Source of the DNA: Pseudomonadota bacterium
GTDB taxonomy: Bacteria; Pseudomonadota; Alphaproteobacteria; Rhizobiales; Methylopilaceae
DNA: 45,980 nucleotides
Reading direction: 5' to 3'
Assembly: GCA_023430145.1 (NCBI GenBank)
Contig: JAEZCD010000309.1
Coordinates: 1-45,980, forward strand
Shown here piece after piece: positions 16,609 to 24,420 of the stretch. Position 1 is the stretch's first letter. Each line of letters starts with the position of its first letter. The notes beneath the pieces are model-generated. The model ran no database searches. It was not told where the DNA came from and saw nothing but the letters and a program-made list of their open reading frames with translations. A program made the translations under genes and the position numbers.

Positions 16609-17628
16609 ATGCAGCGGCTCGTTTCGATCGTTGTCGGCGCCTGCTTGCTCGGCGCCGGCGCCGCGTTCGCGCAATCGGCGCCGATCAAGATCACATGGAC
16701 GGATCCGGACGATCCGCAGACGGTCGCGACCGCTGCCGAGATGCACGTCCTCAAGTCGAGCCTCGAGCGCTTCTCGGGCGGCAAGATCACCGCCGAGCTC
16801 TATCCGAACGGCCAGCTCGGCGATCAGAAGTCGATGATCCAGCAGGTCCGGCGCGGCACGATCACGATCGCCAACATCGCCTCGGGCGTGCTCGCATCGC
16901 TCTATGCGCCCAAGCTCGGCATCGTCGACCTGCCGTTCCTGTTCAACTCGCGCGCGCACCTGCGCCGGGCGCTGTCGAACGACGATCCCTTCATCGCCAA
17001 GCTGCTGGACGATGTCGCCAAGGAAAGCGGCATCCGCATCCTGTCGCTCAACCCCTACGGCTTCCGCCACCTGACGACGAAGGACAAGGCGGTGCACGAG
17101 CCGAAGGACATGGCCGGCCTCAAGATCCGCACCATGGAGATCGTGCCGCACCAGGAGATGATGAAGGCGCTCGGCGCCTCGCCCGTGCCGATCCCCTATC
17201 TCGAGCTCTATACGAGCCTGCAGACGGGCGTGGTGTTCGGCCAGGAGAACACGCCCTCCAACATGATCCAGCAGAAGTTCTACCAGGTGCAGAAGAACCT
17301 GACCGCCACGCAGCACGTGATGACGGTCGGCGCGCTGATCGCCAACGAGGCCTGGTACCAGTCGCTCTCGCCGGACGAGCGCAAGGCCCTGCGGGACGCG
17401 GTTCGCGAGGCCGATCTCGCCCATGACGGCGTCGGCGCGATCCAGGACTATCTCGCCATGGAGAAGCTGAAGTCGCTCGGCATGGCGATCTACATCCCGA
17501 CCCCGGACGAGGTGACGAAGTTCCGCAAGGCGGTCGAGGGGCCGACCCGGGAGTGGGCCGAGAAGCAGTGGGGCAAGCACTTCGTCGACCAGTTCTACGC
17601 GATCATCGACGTCGCCGCCAAGAAGTGA
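16609..17628 (+). CDS. dctP: TRAP transporter solute-binding protein, DctP family
   Basis: Periplasmic binding protein of 339 residues with a signal peptide (cleavage after AAFAQ, residue about 22). DctP features: the start of the mature domain (IKITWTDPDD), GLKIRTME with the conserved carboxylate-binding Arg near residue 170, and ELYTSLQTGVVFGQEN near 205-220. ATG 16609 has GGGAGAG 8 bases upstream. It is the first gene of dctP-dctQ-dctM. TRAP binding proteins bind organic or sugar acids; with the DapA-type aldolases next door, a sugar acid or hydroxy acid is likely. Confidence 0.93.
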   Translation: MQRLVSIVVGACLLGAGAAFAQSAPIKITWTDPDDPQTVATAAEMHVLKSSLERFSGGKITAELYPNGQLGDQKSMIQQVRRGTITIANIASGVLASLYAPKLGIVDLPFLFNSRAHLRRALSNDDPFIAKLLDDVAKESGIRILSLNPYGFRHLTTKDKAVHEPKDMAGLKIRTMEIVPHQEMMKALGASPVPIPYLELYTSLQTGVVFGQENTPSNMIQQKFYQVQKNLTATQHVMTVGALIANEAWYQSLSPDERKALRDAVREADLAHDGVGAIQDYLAMEKLKSLGMAIYIPTPDEVTKFRKAVEGPTREWAEKQWGKHFVDQFYAIIDVAAKK

Positions 17629-17653
17629 CGCCCTAACCTCGCCGAGCTGCGGA

Positions 17654-17684
17654 GCCGGCGCGCTGCCAAAAGGTTCGCGCCGGC
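17654..17684 (+). terminator. stem-loop between dctP and dctQ
   Basis: GCCGGCGCG (17654-17662) and CGCGCCGGC (17676-17684) form a perfect 9-bp stem with a 13-base loop and no U tract. Such hairpins after a binding-protein gene often stabilise its message or partly terminate, keeping the periplasmic protein in excess over the membrane subunits. Confidence 0.5.
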
Positions 17685-17713
17685 CGACCTCACCAGCCCG
17701 ATCCGGGAACTTC

Positions 17714-18202
17714 ATGTCCAGCACAGTCTCCGCTCTCGCGGCAATCGACCGCGTGGTCTACCGCGTCTCCTGGATACTCACCGGGCTCGCGCTCGCGGTC
17801 ATGTTCCTGGTGGTGATGGCGGTCATCATCACCCGGTACGTCGTCGACCTGCCGTTCTTCTGGGGCGAGGAGCTAGCGCGCTACGCGATGTTCTACATGA
17901 TCATGCTCGGCAGCGCCGTCGCTCTCCGGGAGAACGGGCATCTGCGGCTGACGCTCTTCGCCGATATGCTGCCGCCGCGCGCCCGGCGTGTGCTCGAAGG
18001 GCTGACCGACCTCGCGGTGCTGTTCGTCGTCGCGATGATCTTCTGGTACGGGCTCGATCTCGCCGTCGGCGACGGTGACATGCGGACGCCCGTGCTGCGC
18101 TGGAAGTTCTTCTGGATCTATCTCGCGTTCCCGATCAGCGCCGTTCTATCCGTTCTCCTTCTCGCAGGAAAGCAGCTCGGCCCGATGAAAGTCGAGGCCT
18201 GA
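17714..18202 (+). CDS. dctQ: TRAP transporter small permease, DctQ family
   Basis: 162 residues with four membrane helices (WILTGLALAVMFLVVMAVII; FYMIMLGSAVAL; LAVLFVVAMIFWYGLDLAV; FFWIYLAFPISAVLSVLLLA). The DctQ signature WGEELARYAMFY lies near residue 50. It stabilises the large permease in the inner membrane. The stop is 3 bases before dctM, so the two are tightly coupled. Confidence 0.92.
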   Translation: MSSTVSALAAIDRVVYRVSWILTGLALAVMFLVVMAVIITRYVVDLPFFWGEELARYAMFYMIMLGSAVALRENGHLRLTLFADMLPPRARRVLEGLTDLAVLFVVAMIFWYGLDLAVGDGDMRTPVLRWKFFWIYLAFPISAVLSVLLLAGKQLGPMKVEA

Positions 18203-18205
18203 CGG

Positions 18206-19495
18206 ATGTCGTTCCTGCTCGGACTGACGCTGGTCGTCTTCTTCGTCTCGATGTTCGCCGGCGTTCCGCTGACATTTGCGATGCTGCTCTCCTGCATCTT
18301 CTACTTCATCGGCAAGGGCCAGCCGATCTATCTGATGGTGCAGCAGTTCTTCTCCGGCGTGGACACCTTCACGCTGATGGCGATTCCCTTCTTCACGCTC
18401 GCCGGCGACCTGATGGTCCGCTCGGGCACCGCCGAGCGCATGCTCGATTTCGCCAACGCGGTCGTCGGACGGATGCGCGGCGGGCTCGCCTACGTCACCA
18501 TCTTCTCCTCGATGCTGTTCGGCGGCTGCTCCGGCTCGGCCATCTCGGAGGTCGCCGGTCTCGGGCCGCTGCAAGTCAGGATGATGGAGAAGGGTGGCTA
18601 CGGACGGCCCTTCGCGGCCGCCCTAATGACCAGCGCCTCGATCCAGGGGCCGATCATCCCGCCCTCGATTCCGATGGTCCTGGTCGGCGCGGTCACCGGC
18701 ACCTCGATCGGCGGCATGCTGCTCGGCGGCGCCATCCCCGGCGTCTTGATCGGCCTCGCCATGGCCTTCGTCGTCTTCCTGCAGTCGCGTCGGCTGGCGC
18801 CCTCGCAGCGCCGCTATACGCCGCGTGAGATCGCTCTCATCACTTTCGTCTCGATTCCCTTCCTGATGATGCCGGTGATCATCCTCGGCGGCATCCTCTC
18901 CGGCGTCTTTACCCCCACCGAGGCCTCTGCGGCCGCGGTCGGCTACGGACTTCTGCTCGTCTTTGTCAACGCCCGGGGCAGACCGGACTACAGGGAGCTC
19001 TTCATCGTCATCGCCCGTGCAGCGATTCTCGCCGGCGCGATTCTGATGCTCTCGGGCGCCTCGAGCGTGCTCGGCTGGATCCTTGCCACCGAGCAGGTGC
19101 CGCGCAAGATCGCCGCCGCGCTGTTCGAGATCTCGCGCGACCCGAAGGTGATCCTGCTCGTCGTCAACGTCTTCCTGCTCCTCTGGGGCATGGTGATGGA
19201 TATGCTGCCGGCGATCTTCATCATCGTGCCGATCCTGATGCCGCTGGCGACCGAGCTCGGCATCGACCCGATACACTTCGGCGTCGTCGTCGTGTTGAAC
19301 CTGGTGCTCGGCCTCCTGACGCCGCCCTACGGGGCGGCGCTCTTCGCCGGCTCGATGGTCACCGGCGTGCCGCTCGAGAAGCTGGTCCGCCACATGTGGC
19401 CCTTCTTCCTGTCGAGTCTGGCGGTGCTGATGCTGATCACCTACGTGCCGGAGATCGTTCTGGTTCTGCCGCGCATGTTCGGGATGGACAAGTAG
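18206..19495 (+). CDS. dctM: TRAP transporter large permease, DctM family
   Basis: 429-residue permease with about 11-12 helices, the sodium-coupled transport channel. Recognisable segments: FTLMAIPFFTLAGDLMVRSG, MLFGGCSGSAISEVAGLG, IIPPSIPMVLVG, FTPTEASAAAVGYG and GIDPIHFGVVVVLNLVLGLLTPPYG. Length and motifs are normal for DctM. A GAGG about 8 bases before ATG 18206 lies in the end of dctQ. It is the last intact gene of the TRAP operon; a kinase remnant follows. Confidence 0.95.
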   Translation: MSFLLGLTLVVFFVSMFAGVPLTFAMLLSCIFYFIGKGQPIYLMVQQFFSGVDTFTLMAIPFFTLAGDLMVRSGTAERMLDFANAVVGRMRGGLAYVTIFSSMLFGGCSGSAISEVAGLGPLQVRMMEKGGYGRPFAAALMTSASIQGPIIPPSIPMVLVGAVTGTSIGGMLLGGAIPGVLIGLAMAFVVFLQSRRLAPSQRRYTPREIALITFVSIPFLMMPVIILGGILSGVFTPTEASAAAVGYGLLLVFVNARGRPDYRELFIVIARAAILAGAILMLSGASSVLGWILATEQVPRKIAAALFEISRDPKVILLVVNVFLLLWGMVMDMLPAIFIIVPILMPLATELGIDPIHFGVVVVLNLVLGLLTPPYGAALFAGSMVTGVPLEKLVRHMWPFFLSSLAVLMLITYVPEIVLVLPRMFGMDK

Positions 19496-19694
19496 GCGAG
19501 ATGCTCGCGACCAGGTGAGCGGCGAGACGTCGAGTCCACCGTCAGCGGGGCAGGAAGCCGAAACCGAGGGCGCTGCCCCGGTGAGGCATAGACGAGGATG
19601 CCGCCGTCCTCGCCGCACGGCGCGACAGGGCCTCGGCCTGCGTCGGCGCCGGATAGCCTGACGGCAGGCCGGCCAGCATTGATCCCGCGCGCCC

Positions 19695-19914
19695 TGCGGT
19701 ACGCTCGGCAGTATCGCCTCGGACGGCGGCGAGATCGTCACCGCGGGCATCCGGCCCGTCGAGGTGGTGGATACGACCGGCGCCGGCGACACCTTCATCG
19801 CCGGCTGCCTTGGCGCCTTGGCTCCGAAAGCGCTCGTGGCCTGCCTCCATGCCGGCAGCAAAGCCGCGGCCGAGACCCTCCGGCGCATCGGTGGCTGGAC
19901 GGCCAGCCGCTGTA
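19695..19914 (+). pseudogene. PfkB-family sugar kinase remnant (C-terminal fragment)
   Basis: The frame reads CGTLGSIASDGGEIVTAGIR then VEVVDTTGAGDTFIAGCLGA and LVACLHAGSKAAAETLRRIG. DTTGAGDTF is the PfkB anion-hole/catalytic-base motif, and the following helix matches the C-terminus of ribokinase-type enzymes (fructosamine or 2-keto-3-deoxygluconate kinase-like). About 230 N-terminal residues and any start are missing. The frame runs on to 20012 through the operator at 19928-19942, so the original end is lost too. Confidence 0.82.
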
Positions 19915-19927
19915 GCGATCTGCATTA

Positions 19928-19942
19928 TCCCACAATACGGGA
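19928..19942. promoter_or_regulatory. IclR-type operator, site A5
   Basis: TCCCACAATACGGGA (reverse complement TCCCGTATTGTGGGA) has outer arms TCCC/GGGA. It lies 151-165 bases before tctC. The arms match the CCC/GGG subtype seen at dapA3 rather than the TCTCG subtype of module 1. Confidence 0.6.
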
Positions 19943-20013
19943 GAACTGTTTGAACTATCTCCGTGGATCAGCTCCTGAGGAAGTCTCCGAGAGCCATTAT
20001 GAGCCACGATGAT

Positions 20014-20034
20014 GTCCGCAATGTGGGATTGACA
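20014..20034 (+). promoter_or_regulatory. IclR-type operator site A6 joined to a -35 box for tctC
   Basis: GTCCGCAATGTGGGA (20014-20028) fits the 15-base pattern and is followed at once by a perfect TTGACA (20029-20034). A -10 at the right spacing is weak (TAGGGC at 20052). The tctC start is 58 bases further on. Confidence 0.5.
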
Positions 20035-20092
20035 CTCGGCGTCTCCGAGACTAGGGCTTGGGGCAAGAAGCGACTTTCGAAGGGAGGAAGCA

Positions 20093-21046
20093 ATGGGTTC
20101 CCGCAGCTTGATCGCGGCGAGCGTGGCGGTCCTTCTGGCTCTGTCCGCGACAGCGCGGGCGGAGTTCCCGGGGCGCCCGCTGACCATCATCGTGCCGGCC
20201 GGCGCCGGGGGCGGCGGCGACACGACGACGCGCATACTCGCCCGCGAGCTCGAGGGCGTGTTCAAGCAGCCGATCACCATCGTCAATCAGGGACAGGGCG
20301 GCGGCGTCGTCGGCCTAACGACGCTGAAGAACGCCAAGCCCGACGGGTACACAGTCGGCCTCCTGTTCCCCTATGCCGGCTACAAGGCCACCGGCGCTGC
20401 CGACTTCCAGCTGAAGGATTTTTCGCCAATCGCCAATTTCAACGGCGACTCCTCTGCGCTGTTCGTCGGCGCGAACTCGCCGTTCAAGGATCTGAGGTCG
20501 GCGCTCGACGCCATCAAGGCCGAGCCGGCCAAGTACAAGGTGCATTGCAGCGGCGGCTGCGGCAGCGTCTGGGACGTTCCGGTCGCCGGCATGATGCTCG
20601 ACGACGGCAAGGTGAACTGGATCCCGGGGCAGGGGGCGGCCTCCGGCCTGACGGAGCTCGCCGCCGGCGGCGTCGACTTCCAGACTGCCTCGCTGCCGGA
20701 GGCTTCGGCGCTGATGGGCGCCGGCCGCGTGCGGGCGCTCGCGGTGCTCAGTCCCGAGCCGGTGAGGGGCTTCGAGAGCGTCCCCACCGCCGAGCAGGCG
20801 ATCGGCGTCGCCATAGACGGCGGCACCTGGCGGGCGCTCGGCGGCCCGGCCGGCGTGCCGGCGGCGCAGGTGAAGGCCTGGGAAGCGGCGATGCAGAAGG
20901 CGGTCGCCAGCGACGCTTTCCAAGCCGCCATGGCGAAGGCGAAGTTCGGCGTCAAGTGGCTGGACACGGGCGAGCTGACCGCGCTGATGAAGCAACACGA
21001 GACGGACACCGAGCGCGTCATGCAGGCGCTCGGCCGCGGCAAGTAA
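20093..21046 (+). CDS. tctC: tripartite tricarboxylate transporter binding protein, TctC family (copy 1)
   Basis: 317-residue periplasmic receptor with a signal peptide (cleavage after ATARA). Typical Bug/TctC features: FPGRPLTIIVPAGAGGGGD at the mature N-terminus, PITIVNQGQGGGVVGLTTL, AKPDGYTVG and a C-terminal ALMKQHETDTERVMQAL. A CSGGC motif (Cys152, Cys156) near the middle is shared with copy 2 as CGGGC. ATG 20093 has AGGGAGG 5 bases upstream. It is the first gene of tctC-tctB-tctA. Homologues bind carboxylates; the ligand here is unknown. Confidence 0.93.
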   Translation: MGSRSLIAASVAVLLALSATARAEFPGRPLTIIVPAGAGGGGDTTTRILARELEGVFKQPITIVNQGQGGGVVGLTTLKNAKPDGYTVGLLFPYAGYKATGAADFQLKDFSPIANFNGDSSALFVGANSPFKDLRSALDAIKAEPAKYKVHCSGGCGSVWDVPVAGMMLDDGKVNWIPGQGAASGLTELAAGGVDFQTASLPEASALMGAGRVRALAVLSPEPVRGFESVPTAEQAIGVAIDGGTWRALGGPAGVPAAQVKAWEAAMQKAVASDAFQAAMAKAKFGVKWLDTGELTALMKQHETDTERVMQALGRGK

Positions 21047-21092
21047 CCTCCCGCCGGTATCGACCCGGCCAACTGCGCCGAGGAGCCTCGCG

Positions 21093-21578
21093 ATGAAGAT
21101 CAGCGACGCGATCACGGGCACCGTGTTCGCTCTCCTCGGCGCCTTCATGATGGTCTACGCGAGCGGCCTCGCCCCGCCGCGGCACCTCCAGTTCGGTGCC
21201 GGCTTCTTCCCCTCGATCATCGGCGCAGGACTGATCCTCGTCGGCGGCGGCATCGCCTGGAACGGTGTGCGCACGCTCGGCAGCGGACGGCTCGTCGCGA
21301 GCCCGCATTGGGGGACGGGAGGGCGTGGCTGGATGCTGTTCGGGGCAGTGATCGCGGCGACCGTCTTCTATCTCCTCGCGGTCGACACGCTCGGCTTCCT
21401 TTTGACCGCGGCCGTCTTGTTGTTCGCGCTGTTCGCCATCGCCGGCGCACCGCTCGCCAGAGGACTCGGCATCGCCATCGTGACGGCGGTCGTGTTCACG
21501 GTCTTCTTCGCCTCGGTGCTTCACATGGCGCTGCCCTGGGGGCCGCTGCAGGGGGTCTCGGGCTGGCTGATATGGTGA
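21093..21578 (+). CDS. tctB: TTT transporter small membrane subunit, TctB family (DUF1468)
   Basis: 161 residues with four membrane helices (ITGTVFALLGAFMMVYASGL; FFPSIIGAGLILVGGGIA; GWMLFGAVIAATVFYLLAV; LGFLLTAAVLLFALFAIAG and a final VVFTVFFASVLHM). This is the TctB layout. GAGGAG lies 7 bases before ATG 21093. Its 3' end overlaps the tctA start by 7 bases. Confidence 0.92.
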   Translation: MKISDAITGTVFALLGAFMMVYASGLAPPRHLQFGAGFFPSIIGAGLILVGGGIAWNGVRTLGSGRLVASPHWGTGGRGWMLFGAVIAATVFYLLAVDTLGFLLTAAVLLFALFAIAGAPLARGLGIAIVTAVVFTVFFASVLHMALPWGPLQGVSGWLIW

Positions 21579-23048
21579 TCGTCTCCGACGTCGTCGCGCT
21601 GCTGCTGGACCCGCACCTGTGGCTGGTGCTGCTCGCCTCCGCTGTCTTCGGGCTCTTCATGGGCGCCGTGCCGGGTCTCACCGCCCTGATGGCGACGGCG
21701 CTGATGGTGCCGGTCGTCATGTTCATGGAGCCGGTGCCGGCGATCGGCGCCATCATCACCGCCTCGGCGATGGCGATCTTCGCCGGCGACATCCCGGGGG
21801 CGCTGATGCGCATGCCGGGCACCCCGGCCTCGGCCGCCTATACCGACGACTCATATGCGCTGACGCAGGCCGGCAAGGCCGGCCTGTCGCTCGGCGCCGG
21901 CCTGTTCTCCTCGGTGATCGGCGGCCTCCTCAGCGCCGTCGTGCTGACATTCGCGGCCCCCTCGCTGGCCGAGGTCGCGCTGAGCTTTTCGAGCGTCGAA
22001 TATTTCTGGCTCGGCGTGCTCGGCATCTCCTGCGCCATCTTCATCGGCGGCCGTTCGCTGCTGAAGGGGCTCGCCTCGCTGCTGTTCGGGCTCGCACTTT
22101 CGACCGTCGGCATGGATCCGGTCGCCGGCGGGCGGCCTCGGCCTGATCCCGGTGCTGATCGGCCTTTTCGCGATCTCCGAGCTGCTGCGCGGCTCCTTCA
22201 ACCGGGCCGCCTTGGCCGCCGCACGGCCTTCGATGGGTCAGACCTGCGCCGGCATGCGCCAAGCGCTCTGGAACCATCGCGGTGGGCTTGCGCGCGGCAG
22301 CGGCATCGGCACCCTGATCGGGGCACTCCCCGGCGCCGGAGCCGATATCGCCGCCTGGGTCTCCTACGCGATCGAGCGGCAGCTGCAGCTGCGGCGCAAG
22401 CAGCCGGAGACCGACGAGGCCAAGGTGGAGCGTATCATGTCCGCCGGCGCCGCGAACAACGCCGCGCTTGGCGGCGCCTATATTCCCGCAACGGTGTTCG
22501 GCATACCGGGTGACGCGATCACCGCCATCGTCATCAGTGTGATGTTCCTGAAGGGCGTCAATCCGGGGCCGACGATCTTCTTGAACAACCCTGGCATCAT
22601 CTACACCATATTTGCGATCTTCTTCATCGCCAACCTGTTGATGATTCCGCTTGGGCTCGCCTGCATCCGCATCTACGGCCTCGTCCTGAAGGTGCCGACG
22701 CTCTATCTGTCGCCGACGATTCTCTTGTTTTGCATCGTCGGCGCCTTCTCGGCCGACAACACCCTGTTCGGCGTCGGCGTCATGCTCGCCTTCGGCGTGC
22801 TGGGCTACCTCATGGAGGCGAACGACATCCCGCTGGCGCCGGCGATTCTCGGCCTGATCCTCGGGCCGATGCTCGAGCAGACCTTCATGACGACGATGCT
22901 GAAGTCGGGCGGCGACTTCGTCGCCTTCTTCGATCGGCCGATCGGCGGCACTCTCGGCGTGCTGACGTTGCTCGCCTGGGGCCTCGCCATCGGGCTGCGG
23001 CTGTTCCGCTCGCTCCAGCGGCAGCGAGGCGGCCTCGAGACCGCGTGA
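21572..23048 (+). pseudogene. tctA: TctA-family large TTT permease, frameshifted with small internal deletion
   Basis: The first part (ATG 21572, overlapping tctB) gives MVIVSDVVALLLDPHLWLV on through LSTVGMDPVAGG and ends in frame near 22131. The second part resumes one frame over with GGLGLIPVLIGLFAISELLR and runs to the stop at 23048. All other TctA segments are present in order (GDIPGALMRMPGTPASAAY; GALPGAGADIAAWVSYA; AALGGAYIPATVFGIPGD). The segment that normally links DPV.G to the GLG motif, about 12-15 residues including RFTFG, is absent, so a deletion whose length is not a multiple of three is the simplest explanation. As read, no functional permease is made unless the sequence is in error. 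Confidence 0.85.
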
Positions 23049-23067
23049 GGGATCGGCTCGCTCGAAG

Positions 23068-23093
23068 CCTCCCGGTCGTCTTCCTCCGGGAGG
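23068..23093 (+). terminator. candidate terminator after tctA
   Basis: CCTCCCGG (23068-23075) and CCGGGAGG (23086-23093) form a perfect 8-bp stem with a 10-base loop, followed by TGTTTAG. It sits 20 bases after the tctA stop. Confidence 0.6.
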
Positions 23094-23159
23094 TGTTTAG
23101 TCCTGGAGGGACGGAATGGGTGTAGGCAGGGGCATCGCCTTCGTCAGCGAGCGCCTCGG

Positions 23160-23255
23160 ATGGACGTGAAGCTGCACGCCAACGCCACGGTGACGCCGAA
23201 GATCCGTGCCCACATCCGGGCGAGCCAGGGATCGGCGGCCGAGCTCGCCGCCGTG
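23160..23255 (+). mobile_element. IS481-type transposase N-terminal remnant
   Basis: The frame begins MDVKLHANATVTPKIRAHI and continues ASQGSAAELA. This is the characteristic N-terminus of one group of IS481-like transposases (MDVKLHANATTTPKTR...AELA). The rest of the helix-turn-helix and the integrase core are missing. The fragment runs into the 3' end of the neighbouring regulator gene, which marks an old insertion edge at the border of the two modules. Confidence 0.72.
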
Positions 23256-23260
23256 AAGAC

Positions 23261-24100
23261 CTACGCCTCCGCCGGCGCGCGCGGCGCCCGCCGGCCGTTG
23301 CCGCGGCGTGCGGGCATCTCGCCACTCTCCCAGCCGAGCCGCCGCGACAGCGCATCGGCATAGCCGACGACGTTCGGCGCGAGCTCGATGAGCCGCTCCT
23401 CGGTCATGCGGGCCGCCGGACCGGTGCAGCTCAGCGCTGCGAAGACCTTTCCGCTGCGATCGCGGATCGGCGCCGCCACGCAGGCGCGCGCGATCTCGAT
23501 CTCGCCGCGGTCGAAGGCGAAGCCCTGCCTGCGGATCGTGTCGAGCTCAATGCGGAGGCGATCTGGATCGGTAATGGTGTTGCGGGTGAAGGCCGTGAGG
23601 CCGAGGCCGATGACGCGCTCGATCACCGCCGGCGGCTGGAAGGCGAGCGCCGCCTTGCCGACCCCCGTGCAATGGCAGGGGGAGGACTCCATGGTGATGG
23701 TGGCATTGTGCTCGCCGCTGCGGCCGCCGGTCGAGCGCTCGACGAACACCATGCGCAGGCCATCGAAGACGCATAGATGCGCCGCCTCGCGCGAGGTCGC
23801 GGTGAGCGCCTCGACGAATGGCGGCGCCTCGCGGTGCAGGTCCATATTGCCGAGGACGATCGAGCCGAGCTCGAACAGCTTTATGCCGAGGCGGTATTCG
23901 TCCCGCGTGCGGTCCTGCTCGAGAAAGCCGATCTCCTTCAGCGCCAGGATGAGCCGATGCGCGGTGCTGCGCGGCAGGTCCGTGCGGCGGGCGATCTCGC
24001 TGACAGGAAGCCGCTTGTCGACGCTCGAGAAGCACTCGAGCACCGCGAGCAGCTTGCCCACCGACTTAACGTTCTTTGTTGCCAGCACGAGACTTTCCAT
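23261..24100 (-). CDS. IclR-family transcriptional regulator (module 2)
   Basis: 279 residues. Winged helix-turn-helix (PVSEIARRTDLPRSTAHRLIL) and IclR effector domain (AAHLCVFDGLRMVFVERS; CHCTGVGKAALAF; ACVAAPIRDRSGKVFAALS). It is a paralogue of the module 1 regulator. ATG 24100 is only one base after GGAGG, so GTG 24088 (13 bases after GGAGG) is an alternative start. It lies downstream of dapA3 on the same strand with a 320-bp gap holding its own promoter candidate. It is the likely regulator of dapA3 and the lone tctC2, and perhaps of tctCBA, whose sites have the same CCC/GGG arms. Confidence 0.93.
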   Translation of the reverse strand: MESLVLATKNVKSVGKLLAVLECFSSVDKRLPVSEIARRTDLPRSTAHRLILALKEIGFLEQDRTRDEYRLGIKLFELGSIVLGNMDLHREAPPFVEALTATSREAAHLCVFDGLRMVFVERSTGGRSGEHNATITMESSPCHCTGVGKAALAFQPPAVIERVIGLGLTAFTRNTITDPDRLRIELDTIRRQGFAFDRGEIEIARACVAAPIRDRSGKVFAALSCTGPAARMTEERLIELAPNVVGYADALSRRLGWESGEMPARRGNGRRAPRAPAEA

Positions 24101-24117
24101 TCCTCCGAATGCGGCGC

Positions 24118-24174
24118 GAGACGGATCTCCGCCGAACCCGTCTCAGTATATAGGCCGGGCGGAGGATGTCTCAG
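24118..24174 (-). promoter_or_regulatory. candidate promoter and inverted repeat of the module 2 iclR gene
   Basis: On the minus strand CTGAGA (24174-24169) and TATACT (24150-24145) are separated by 18 bases. Just downstream, GAGACGG (24118-24124) and CCGTCTC (24138-24144) form a perfect 7-bp inverted repeat around 13 bases, placed over the presumed transcription start. This would suit autoregulation, but it does not match the pattern-A motif. Confidence 0.4.
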
Positions 24175-24241
24175 AGGGCACCGCAGCCGCGCGCGCGCCG
24201 CGCTCGATGATTGCCGACGTCACCGACGTGAGGTGGCCGGA

Positions 24242-24340
24242 CGGCTTCATGGCTCCAGCCTCTCGGCAACGAGGTCGTGCGGGGCTGCCGTGCTTCCGGG
24301 CGCGAGCTTCTGCCCGCGAGCCCCAAAATCCATGAAGCCG
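24242..24340. repeat. long imperfect hairpin
   Basis: Perfect outer arms CGGCTTCATGG (24242-24252) and CCATGAAGCCG (24330-24340) enclose further pairs GGGGCT/AGCCCC (24281-24286 with 24319-24324) and CGGGC/GCCCG (24297-24301 with 24312-24316). It may be a degenerate intergenic palindromic element. No second copy was seen in the window. Confidence 0.5.
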
Positions 24341-24420
24341 ATCTCCGAGGGAGCCGCCGGGCGAGCCTCGCTGTCCTCCGCTGAGTGCCGTTCTGACGGA
24401 GCGGCGAGCAAGCCTCGATG

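Larger units (their letters stand above)
19496..20092. other. 597-bp gap between TRAP and TTT operons
   Basis: No intact gene. It holds the PfkB-kinase remnant (19695-19914) and two pattern-A operator sites ahead of tctC. The part 19496-19694 has no recognisable coding content. Confidence 0.6.
24101..24420. other. 320-bp gap upstream of the module 2 regulator
   Basis: No gene is supported. It holds a promoter and inverted repeat near the regulator start (24118-24174) and a long imperfect hairpin (24242-24340). Confidence 0.6.
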
